In this document: positions 56,075 through 62,678 of the stretch, piece after piece
How the letters are laid out: every line of letters begins with the position of its first letter
How positions within the stretch are numbered: position 1 is the first letter of the stretch
Origin: an uncultured Candidatus Saccharibacteria bacterium
GTDB taxonomy: Bacteria > Patescibacteriota > Saccharimonadia > Saccharimonadales > Saccharimonadaceae
Direction of reading: 5' to 3'
NCBI GenBank assembly: GCA_938018005.1
Contig: CALIJG010000019.1
Location: forward strand, 124,001-188,000
Length of the DNA stretch: 64,000 nucleotides
The notes under the pieces: generated by a model
Seen by the model: only the letters and a program-made list of their open reading frames with translations
What the model was told of the DNA's origin: nothing
The model's database searches: none
Position numbers and translations under genes: made by a program

Positions 56075-57700
56075 ATGGAAAAATATAAACAGACACCATC
56101 GAATGATCATTCGCTTGAAGTGCTCGGGGTGCTTGGGCCGCTCGGCGCAGGTAAGACGACAACGCTCAACCAGCTGATCGAACGTGTACCGCTCGATACA
56201 AGCTACGCAGTTGTGGTAAATGACGTCGGTCAGGACAATGTGGATGCGAGGCGGATTGCTCAGCACCCAGCTAATCGTAGTGAGCAGATTATTCCGCTCA
56301 CGGCGGGCTGCATTGGCTGCTCGGATGCAACGCAGTTCCAGGCAGCGCTCGACCGTGTGCGCGATGCTGGGGTAGACATGCTCTTTATTGAACCAACCGG
56401 GATTGCGCCAGGGACGGAGATCGCTGAGGTGGTAAGCTCAAGTGGCTATGATTTCTCGGCCCTTGCCTTGGTTAACGCACGAACAGCATCACGCGACATG
56501 CATTATCAAGTGCTGCCGAGCCAATTGGCGGTGGCAGATATTGTTGGTATAACGCACGCTCCAAATGATAGAGCAGCACTCACAGTGATCGATTCTGTGC
56601 TCGAGCAATTACCTGCCTTGCCACCCGAGGTAGCTGTTGAGCTCATTCGCCCAGGTAGTACAGACTATGCAGAGGTGCTGGCGAGATTGCGCGGTGTAGA
56701 GCGGCAACTCCACCTTGGCCAGCGAGCAGTTGCCCAGGTGTGCGGCAGCCACTGTCATGACCATCATCACAGCCACGACCATTGCGATCACGACCACAAT
56801 GTAAGCGCACAATCATTTGCTTTGCGCAGTGATGTTACCTCCGCACAGCTGCGCGATTTCCTCATGCCACTCACCCAAGACTCAAGCGCGCCACTCCTGC
56901 GGGCTAAGGGTGTGGCAGCAGGCAAGCGCTTCGACCTCGTGGGTGATGAGTGGAATGAACAACCCGAGCCAGAAGGTGTGCCGCGTATCAATGTGATATT
57001 TGGTGGGCATATGCCGCAGCATGTAGCGACAACAATGCAAGCGCTTGCCTGTCAGGAGGCGATGACGGTGCAAGGAACGAAGAAAGACATCGTTGCTTCG
57101 GTGCGTGAGCTGCCGCTGGCCGACCGCATTGCGATTATCGAGCAGCGAATCCAGCAATACCCCGCACCAATTAGCCGCGTGCACGGTGAGTTGATTACTG
57201 ATTGCGAAGCAGATGAAGGCTATGAAATTGCCTTTTGGCGTCAGTCTGATGATATTCCGGACAATATCAAGCGCCAAGCTCTAGAGCACTATCTGGCGTT
57301 TCGCCTAGCCGGGCTGAGTGAGCTGCAAACACACCCTGAAGCGATTGCGCATGATGACGAAAAGCGTGCTTATTGGCAGCGGCGCTACGGTGCAACGCTC
57401 GGCTGGAACTACTACCACCTCACCGATATGATCGATCCAGCTATGCAACAGCACATAACGGCCGCGCAGCCAGCTCAGCTGCTGTGTGAAGGGTTTATGG
57501 CGCTCGAGCATCTTACCTTTGATGAGGGCAGGGCAGAGGAAAAGCCAGAATTTGTCAGTGCGGTGCTGCGTGCGGCGCTGGCAGCAAAAGATGTGACCAG
57601 CGAGCAATGCCAGGCGGTACTGCGCCGCGGCCAGCTCCTCTCGGCGCAGCATCCAGAGTATATACAGCGGTGGCAACAAGCAGCTGCTTCTCTTGAGTAA
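56075..57700 (+). CDS. COG0523 (CobW/YeiR-type) metal-chaperone GTPase with C-terminal extension
   Basis: G3E P-loop GTPase; family members insert zinc or other metals into client proteins under shortage. Walker A is GPLGAGKTTT (21-30), then VVVNDVGQDNVDA and IIPLTAGCIGCSD, where Cys79 and Cys82 replace the usual CxCC motif. The IEPTG motif follows at about 105. A His/Cys-rich metal-binding run lies at 223-241 (CGSHCHDHHHSHDHCDHD). A CobW_C-like domain fills about 245-345, and about 190 extra residues follow (DRIAIIEQRIQQYPAPIS, EALEHYL-like helices) that I cannot assign. The family is usually 300-400 residues; this is 541. AAGGAG lies 7 nt before the ATG. Confidence 0.9.
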   Translation: MEKYKQTPSNDHSLEVLGVLGPLGAGKTTTLNQLIERVPLDTSYAVVVNDVGQDNVDARRIAQHPANRSEQIIPLTAGCIGCSDATQFQAALDRVRDAGVDMLFIEPTGIAPGTEIAEVVSSSGYDFSALALVNARTASRDMHYQVLPSQLAVADIVGITHAPNDRAALTVIDSVLEQLPALPPEVAVELIRPGSTDYAEVLARLRGVERQLHLGQRAVAQVCGSHCHDHHHSHDHCDHDHNVSAQSFALRSDVTSAQLRDFLMPLTQDSSAPLLRAKGVAAGKRFDLVGDEWNEQPEPEGVPRINVIFGGHMPQHVATTMQALACQEAMTVQGTKKDIVASVRELPLADRIAIIEQRIQQYPAPISRVHGELITDCEADEGYEIAFWRQSDDIPDNIKRQALEHYLAFRLAGLSELQTHPEAIAHDDEKRAYWQRRYGATLGWNYYHLTDMIDPAMQQHITAAQPAQLLCEGFMALEHLTFDEGRAEEKPEFVSAVLRAALAAKDVTSEQCQAVLRRGQLLSAQHPEYIQRWQQAAASLE

Positions 57701-57740
57701 GTCTTACAAAGACTTTTGTGTAGTCCAACTCATCCCATAT

Positions 57741-57771
57741 AAAACACCCCAGCCATCCCCTGGGGTGTTTT
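57741..57771. terminator. Bidirectional intrinsic terminator
   Basis: 12-bp perfect stem (AAAACACCCCAG 57741-57752, CTGGGGTGTTTT 57760-57771) with a 7-nt loop; it carries A/T runs on both sides and serves both converging genes. Confidence 0.92.
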
Positions 57772-57796
57772 GTGTTGAAGTTGGCTTGGCCTGAGC

Positions 57797-58051
57797 TTAT
57801 TTTTTGATAAGCTTGAGGATAACCAGCAGCACAACTGCGCCAAAGAAGGCGGTCAGTAGGCTGGCGAAGTTAAAGCCAGTCAGCACATTGGCGTCGCCGC
57901 CCATCAGGCTTACCAGCCAGCCACCAAGCATTGCGCCGATGATACCAACGATGATGTTGGTGAGCGGGCCTGAGCCCTTACCTTGGTTTACCACCTTAGA
58001 TGCCAGCCAGCCGGCCACACCACCGATGATAAGCCATACGAGTATAGTCAT
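57797..58051 (-). CDS. GlsB/YeaQ/YmgE-family stress membrane protein
   Basis: 84-residue membrane protein of the Transgly_assoc family with three helices and Gly-rich helix contacts: VWLIIGGVAGWLASKVV, GPLTNIIVGIIGAMLGGWLV and AFFGAVVLLVILKLIKK. Family members are induced by general stress in many bacteria, but their biochemical role is unknown. A GGAG site precedes the ATG on the reverse strand. It lies 62 bp downstream of ClpB in the same direction, so it may be read from the clpB transcript, which would fit a heat-stress link through the CIRCE element. Confidence 0.9.
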   Translation of the reverse strand: MTILVWLIIGGVAGWLASKVVNQGKGSGPLTNIIVGIIGAMLGGWLVSLMGGDANVLTGFNFASLLTAFFGAVVLLVILKLIKK

Positions 58052-58113
58052 AGTGTCGTTGTCTCCTTAATTAATGGTTATCATACTAGTATAGCATCTT
58101 TGGGGAGTAAAAG

Positions 58114-60267
58114 CTACTCGGACGCCTGCGGGCTAAAGGTGACTCGCCCGTCAGTTGCCTTCGCTACCACCGTCATGCCTTCGTGAATACGCCCATCGAT
58201 CAGCTCCAGCGCCAGCGGATCAAGGATGCGCTTTTGCACCAAGCGCTTGAGTGGCCGGGCACCGAAGCTCGGGTCGTAGCCATCCCGCGCTAGCATGTCG
58301 CGGACGCTCTCGTCAAACGCCAGTGTGATATCGCGGCTATCTTTGACCTGGCGGGCAACACGCTCGAGCTGCACGTCAACGATGGCCCGCATGGCTTGCT
58401 CGTGAATACGGTCGAAGATCACGATATCGTCGATGCGGTTGAGGAATTCTGGGCGGAAATGCTGACGCAGTACCTCGAGCATTTTATTATCCAACTCAGA
58501 AAGGTCATTACCAGCAAAGTCCATAATCATCTGCGAGCCAACATTGCTCGTCATGATGATAATGGTGTTACTAAAGTCGATTGTCCGGCCTTGGCCATTA
58601 GTCAGACGACCATCGTCTAATACCTGTAAGAGCACATTAAACACGTCGGGGTGGGCCTTCTCGATTTCATCAAACAGTACCACGCTGTAGGGGCGGCGGC
58701 GCACTGCTTCGGTCAGTTGCCCGCCTTGGTCGTAGCCAACGTAGCCTGGTGGCGAGCCAATCAGGCGGGCTACGGCGTGACGCTCCATGTATTCGCTCAT
58801 ATCGATGCGGATCATGGCATGCTCATCATCGAATAATTCGCGGCACAGGCTGCGGGCTACCTCTGTTTTGCCAACCCCGGTTGGGCCAAGGAAGAGGAAG
58901 GAACCAATTGGCCGATTGGTGTCGGCGAGGCCAGCGCGTGAACGGCGAATAGCGCTCGCCACGGCAGCCACGGCGCGGTCTTGGCCAATGACTTGGCGGC
59001 CGATTGAGTCTTCAAGCTTGGTTAATTTACTTGATTCACTCTCCATCAGCCGCTCGACGGGGATGCCCGTCCAGCGCGCCACCACACTGGCAATATCGTC
59101 GGGCGTGACTTCTTCGCGCAGTAAGCGGTCGGCCGGTGGAATGGCGGCTAGTTCCTGGCGAGCGCTCGCGAGCTTTTTCTCTAGCTCTGGCATATCGCCG
59201 TATTTAATACGGCTTGCAGTAGCGAGATCCGCATCGCGTTCAGCGATTTCTAGTTGTGAGCGCAGACTGTCCATTTTTTCAGCAGCGGTGTTGACAGTCT
59301 GGAGGATGTCCTTTTCGTGCTGCCATTTGGTATCGATGACATCAGCTTTGGCTCGGAGGTCAGCGATCTGCTGCTTAATTTCCTCTTTGCGGACTTTCGC
59401 GTGGTCGGATTTATCTTTTTTGAGCGCGGCCTCTTCAATCTCCAGCTGCAAGCGGCGGTTATTGAGTCGATCGAGACTAATCGGCACGCTCTCCAGCTGC
59501 ATTTTGAGAGCACTGGTTGCTTCATCGAGGAGATCGACCGCCTTATCTGGCAAAAAGCGATCAGGCAAGTAACGAGTAGAGAGCCGCGCCGCCGCTACAA
59601 TTGCATCATCAGCAATCTTGACGCCGTGGTGGACTTCGTACTTTTCCTTGAGGCCACGCAAGATAGCGATGGTGTCGTCAAAGCTTGGCTCACCGACATA
59701 GACTGGCTGAAAGCGCCGTTCCAGCGCCGCGTCTTTTTCGACATGCTGGCGGTACTCAGCCAGCGTGGTGGCACCAATCATATGGAGTTTACCGCGCGCT
59801 AGGGCAGGTTTGAGCATATTGCCGGCGTCCATACTGCCTTCGCCTTTGCCAGCGCCGACCATGGTGTGAATTTCATCGACGAAGAGGATGATCTCGCCAG
59901 CAGCCTCCTCAACCTCTTTCAATACGCCCTTAAGGCGCTCTTCAAACTGACCGCGAAAGCTGGCACCCGCCAGTAAGCTGGAGATTTCCAGACTAATGAG
60001 CCGTTTATCCTGTAGCGACGCCGGTACGTTCCCCTTGACGATGCGCTGCGCCAAGGCCTCGACGATGGCGGTTTTACCGACGCCGGGTTCACCGATCAGT
60101 ACGGGGTTATTCTTGGTGCGCCGGCTGAGGATCTGCATGGTGCGGCGAATCTCTTCATCCCGGCCAATAACTGGGTCGAGCTTGCCATCACGCGCCAGAG
60201 CGGTGAGGTCGGTACCAAACTGCTCGAGGGGCTTTTTGTTGTCTTGTTGGTTCATGTTTGGTGGCAT
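58114..60267 (-). CDS. clpB: ClpB-type disaggregase lacking the N-terminal domain
   Basis: Two-ring AAA+ chaperone that pulls apart protein aggregates with DnaK. Both ATPase domains are complete: first Walker A GEPGVGKT (59-66), IILFVDEIHT; second GPTGVGKTEVA, VVLFDEIEKAHPD. Between them lies a coiled M domain of about 150 residues, characteristic of ClpB rather than ClpC or ClpA. Typical ClpB has about 145 residues before LDPVIGRDEEIRR; here only about 30 are present, as in the short ClpB isoform made from an internal start in E. coli. The ATG at 60267 is chosen because of AAGGAGG 7 nt upstream; the frame extends to 60312. Expression is likely set by CIRCE. Confidence 0.94.
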   Translation of the reverse strand: MPPNMNQQDNKKPLEQFGTDLTALARDGKLDPVIGRDEEIRRTMQILSRRTKNNPVLIGEPGVGKTAIVEALAQRIVKGNVPASLQDKRLISLEISSLLAGASFRGQFEERLKGVLKEVEEAAGEIILFVDEIHTMVGAGKGEGSMDAGNMLKPALARGKLHMIGATTLAEYRQHVEKDAALERRFQPVYVGEPSFDDTIAILRGLKEKYEVHHGVKIADDAIVAAARLSTRYLPDRFLPDKAVDLLDEATSALKMQLESVPISLDRLNNRRLQLEIEEAALKKDKSDHAKVRKEEIKQQIADLRAKADVIDTKWQHEKDILQTVNTAAEKMDSLRSQLEIAERDADLATASRIKYGDMPELEKKLASARQELAAIPPADRLLREEVTPDDIASVVARWTGIPVERLMESESSKLTKLEDSIGRQVIGQDRAVAAVASAIRRSRAGLADTNRPIGSFLFLGPTGVGKTEVARSLCRELFDDEHAMIRIDMSEYMERHAVARLIGSPPGYVGYDQGGQLTEAVRRRPYSVVLFDEIEKAHPDVFNVLLQVLDDGRLTNGQGRTIDFSNTIIIMTSNVGSQMIMDFAGNDLSELDNKMLEVLRQHFRPEFLNRIDDIVIFDRIHEQAMRAIVDVQLERVARQVKDSRDITLAFDESVRDMLARDGYDPSFGARPLKRLVQKRILDPLALELIDGRIHEGMTVVAKATDGRVTFSPQASE

Positions 60268-60383
60268 ATATTCCTCCTTGTAGTTATCATTGTAGTTATA
60301 TAGTGCGGGCAACAGGACGCCCGATTAGTTGCTTAAAAACGGGTGGCCGATCGCGCTGAGCATCAGCCGCGTGGCCTATTGGT

Positions 60384-60412
60384 ATAGTAGCAAATTAGCA
60401 CTCTCGGTGCAA
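60384..60412 (-). promoter_or_regulatory. clpB promoter overlapping CIRCE
   Basis: On the reverse strand TTGCAC (60407-60412) and TACTAT (60384-60389, extended by TGC) are 17 nt apart. The leader to the ATG is about 110 nt. Confidence 0.55.
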
Positions 60413-60421
60413 GAGTGCTAA
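60395..60421. promoter_or_regulatory. CIRCE element (HrcA operator)
   Basis: Exact match to the consensus: TTAGCACTC (60395-60403), 9-nt spacer, GAGTGCTAA (60413-60421). It overlaps the clpB promoter, so HrcA should repress clpB at normal temperature. HrcA itself is not in the window. Confidence 0.95.
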
Positions 60422-60575
60422 TTGACGAGTTCTGATGGGTGCACCTGATTTGCTCAACACTGCTTTCTTAGCGTCAGGTGTATAAGAGCAATATAAGACA
60501 TTGATGTTTCAGCGACTTAACCCCTCTGAGTGAGATCAAAAGGAGATAGCAGCAATCAGTCTCCATTCTTTTGTG

Positions 60576-60581
60576 TATAAT
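60576..60581 (+). promoter_or_regulatory. -10 box of the Nudix gene, leaderless
   Basis: TATAAT ends 7 nt before the ATG at 60589. Confidence 0.55.
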
Positions 60582-60588
60582 AGACGCC

Positions 60589-61089
60589 ATGACAAACATA
60601 TATTTTACTCGGGCAATCCAACCAGAGAATGACCACCCCCATTTCTTAGCCAAAGCACTCATTGTTGATGCGACTGGCAAAATTCTCGTCCTTGAGCGCA
60701 GTAGTACGCATCCGCTCTTTCCGCATGGTGCCGACCTGCCTGGTGGTATAGTCGAGCTTGGTGAGACACCGCTTGAAGCAGCCCGGCGGGAAATAGAAGA
60801 AGAGACTGGCCTAGGCTTTGTGCCGAGCCAGCTGAGTGTGGCCTTCGAGCATGTACTGCCGCACCCTGATGGCCAGCGGCTGAGCTATATGTGCTATGCG
60901 GCACTGGTTGATGGCGATGCGCCAGAAATTACCCTCAGTTGGGAGCACAGTAGCTACCAGTGGCTCACACCAGATGAGTTTATGCAGCAGCCTATCACGC
61001 CGCAGACTGACTATCCCTTTGCGGCGGCTGTGCATTACATCAGCTCATTGCGGCACTATGCCCAGCAGGAACGACCTGAGCTGCTGTAG
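60589..61089 (+). CDS. Nudix hydrolase
   Basis: Cleaves nucleoside diphosphates linked to another moiety, often for nucleotide-pool cleaning. The Nudix box is complete: GGIVELGETPLEAARREIEE-ETG, with the metal-binding RExxEE core. It begins with FLAKALIVDATGKILVLERS and closes with WLTPDEFMQQ. Length 166. The substrate cannot be deduced. The ATG at 60589 is leaderless; a start at 60571 would lie before the -10 box. A nucleotidase-like gene follows 24 nt later with its own AAGGAG, so the two are likely co-transcribed and may act on the same pool. Confidence 0.92.
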   Translation: MTNIYFTRAIQPENDHPHFLAKALIVDATGKILVLERSSTHPLFPHGADLPGGIVELGETPLEAARREIEEETGLGFVPSQLSVAFEHVLPHPDGQRLSYMCYAALVDGDAPEITLSWEHSSYQWLTPDEFMQQPITPQTDYPFAAAVHYISSLRHYAQQERPELL

Positions 61090-61113
61090 CCAGTGCATAA
61101 TAAAGGAGTATGT

Positions 61114-61773
61114 ATGGAATACGTAAAAAGCAACAGACCTGCTATTGCCGTTGATCTTGATGACGTTGTTTTCCCTTGTGCTGAAGGGCTAGTGGCAGCA
61201 TATAACGAGCATTACGGTACCAACTTTCAGCCTGATATGCCACAATCGACCTGGGACGTACCACAAGAAGAAGTGCAGGAGCGATTTAATGGATTGCAAT
61301 TGGGGACGACGCCAGGCATGGCGAAGCCTAATTGGTTTGAGGAGATGCAAGTCCCAGACATAGAGACAATCGAGGCGTTGCGAAGACTAGCGGTCGGGTA
61401 TCGACTCTATGCAGTCTCGGCTCGGCACTATGGCCTGGCAGACGTGACAAAGCAGAGTATCGAAAAGTATTTGCCTGGTGTCTTTGAGCAGGTTATTTTG
61501 ACGCAGCGGCCAGTCGAAACCGAGGACGGCATTAAGATAATGACTAACTCAAAGACAGAAACATACCGGCAGTATAATATGGAGGTTGCAATTGATGACT
61601 CGCCGCATCACCTCGAGCGTGGCCTTGCAGGGGATGATGCGCCGCTTGGCTTGGCAATTTTGTTTGGCGAACGGCCATGGCACCCAGGCGCTACGATCGA
61701 CGATCCGCGCGCTATTGAATGCCGCACTTGGGCGGAGGCGGAAGAGGCCATTGCTCGGTATTTCGCTCGGTAA
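61114..61773 (+). CDS. HAD-superfamily 5'(3')-deoxyribonucleotidase-like protein
   Basis: HAD phosphatase close to the NT5C/5'(3')-deoxyribonucleotidase family. Motif I is AIAVDLDDVVF with both catalytic Asp. The cap region (LVAAYNEHYGTNFQPD, STWDVPQEEVQERF) matches NT5C-like proteins; motif II is YAVSARHYG, and motif III/IV is VAIDDSPHHLERG. It would remove phosphate from dNMPs or related compounds. The ATG at 61114 has AAGGAG 5-8 nt upstream; the in-frame ATG at 61093 lacks a ribosome site. 219 residues. It forms a small operon with the Nudix gene. Confidence 0.88.
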   Translation: MEYVKSNRPAIAVDLDDVVFPCAEGLVAAYNEHYGTNFQPDMPQSTWDVPQEEVQERFNGLQLGTTPGMAKPNWFEEMQVPDIETIEALRRLAVGYRLYAVSARHYGLADVTKQSIEKYLPGVFEQVILTQRPVETEDGIKIMTNSKTETYRQYNMEVAIDDSPHHLERGLAGDDAPLGLAILFGERPWHPGATIDDPRAIECRTWAEAEEAIARYFAR

Positions 61774-61854
61774 ATTTGAGTGAGAAAAATCTGGCTCTGG
61801 ATAATACACTGGTTGGCTTGCAATCTGTGATTAGGATGGGCTACTATATTTTCT

Positions 61855-62595
61855 ATGAATCTAACGATGAAACTAACGAGACTCTTGAGAGTTCTCTGGC
61901 CAGTACTACTCTGCGCGGTGGTGTGGCAGCTGCTGCAGTTTGCCCCAGCAGATCAGTGGTGGTGGCTGCAAAAAGCAATGAGCCCACTCACGACGATGAT
62001 GATTTTTCTTGCAGTTTGGCGCTATAGCGATCGGCATCAGCCAACGACGTGGCTCCTTCTCGTAGCGCTTGTGCTGTTTGCTGTGGCTGACTCGCTGGTG
62101 GCGTTCTTGCCCTTCTCGCATCTTATCGTTGGGCTGGGGGTGTCTTTGCTAGCGTATCTGGTGCTCTGTGTTATAAATTTGTGGCGTCTCATCTTTGCCC
62201 TTGCGAAGGGAGCTGCCAGGCGCATAAATTGGGGATTGCTGCTAGCTACCTTCATGGGCAATGCAATAATGGTATATTCGACACTGCACAACGTGTTGCC
62301 GCGTGTAGGAAGCCCGCTCCTTGCTGGAGCAATAAAAGTGTATGCTGCTGTACTTATGGTGCTGATGACGAGTGGGGCAGCGGCAGCTCTGACAGACTAT
62401 CGGCTACGGTGGAGCGTGGGCAGTTGTAATGGGACAATACTTGCCGCCTCGGAGTCGGCCCTTGCGCTGCAGTTCTTTGGTAAAGCATCTGAGGCATGGA
62501 TTATCTACAGTATTATGCCATTGTATTGGTGTGGCCTCGTCTCCTATGTTGCGGCAAGCCGACCAAAGAAGGAGCGGCTTACATCGCGAGTGTAG
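61855..62595 (+). CDS. YhhN-like polytopic membrane protein
   Basis: Membrane protein with about eight segments. KAMSPLTTMMIFLAV, FAVADSLVAFLPF and the C-terminal IYSIMPLYWCGLVSYV with two aromatic ends resemble the YhhN/TMEM86 family, whose eukaryotic members hydrolyse lysoplasmalogens; the link is moderate and based on pattern only. A TACTAT box (61842-61847) ends 7 nt before the ATG, so it is probably leaderless and separate from the Nudix operon. Codon usage is like the neighbours. Function in a bacterium without known plasmalogens is unclear. Confidence 0.65.
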   Translation: MNLTMKLTRLLRVLWPVLLCAVVWQLLQFAPADQWWWLQKAMSPLTTMMIFLAVWRYSDRHQPTTWLLLVALVLFAVADSLVAFLPFSHLIVGLGVSLLAYLVLCVINLWRLIFALAKGAARRINWGLLLATFMGNAIMVYSTLHNVLPRVGSPLLAGAIKVYAAVLMVLMTSGAAAALTDYRLRWSVGSCNGTILAASESALALQFFGKASEAWIIYSIMPLYWCGLVSYVAASRPKKERLTSRV

Positions 62596-62661
62596 CACCC
62601 TAAAAGATGCGGGGAGGCTCAGTTGGCCTATTGCACAAATCTAGTATCTCACCAGTATACA

Positions 62662-62670
62662 TGCTACAAT
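62662..62670 (+). promoter_or_regulatory. Extended -10 box of uvrA, leaderless
   Basis: TGCTACAAT ends 8 nt before the ATG at 62679. Confidence 0.55.
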
Positions 62671-62678
62671 AAGACGAT

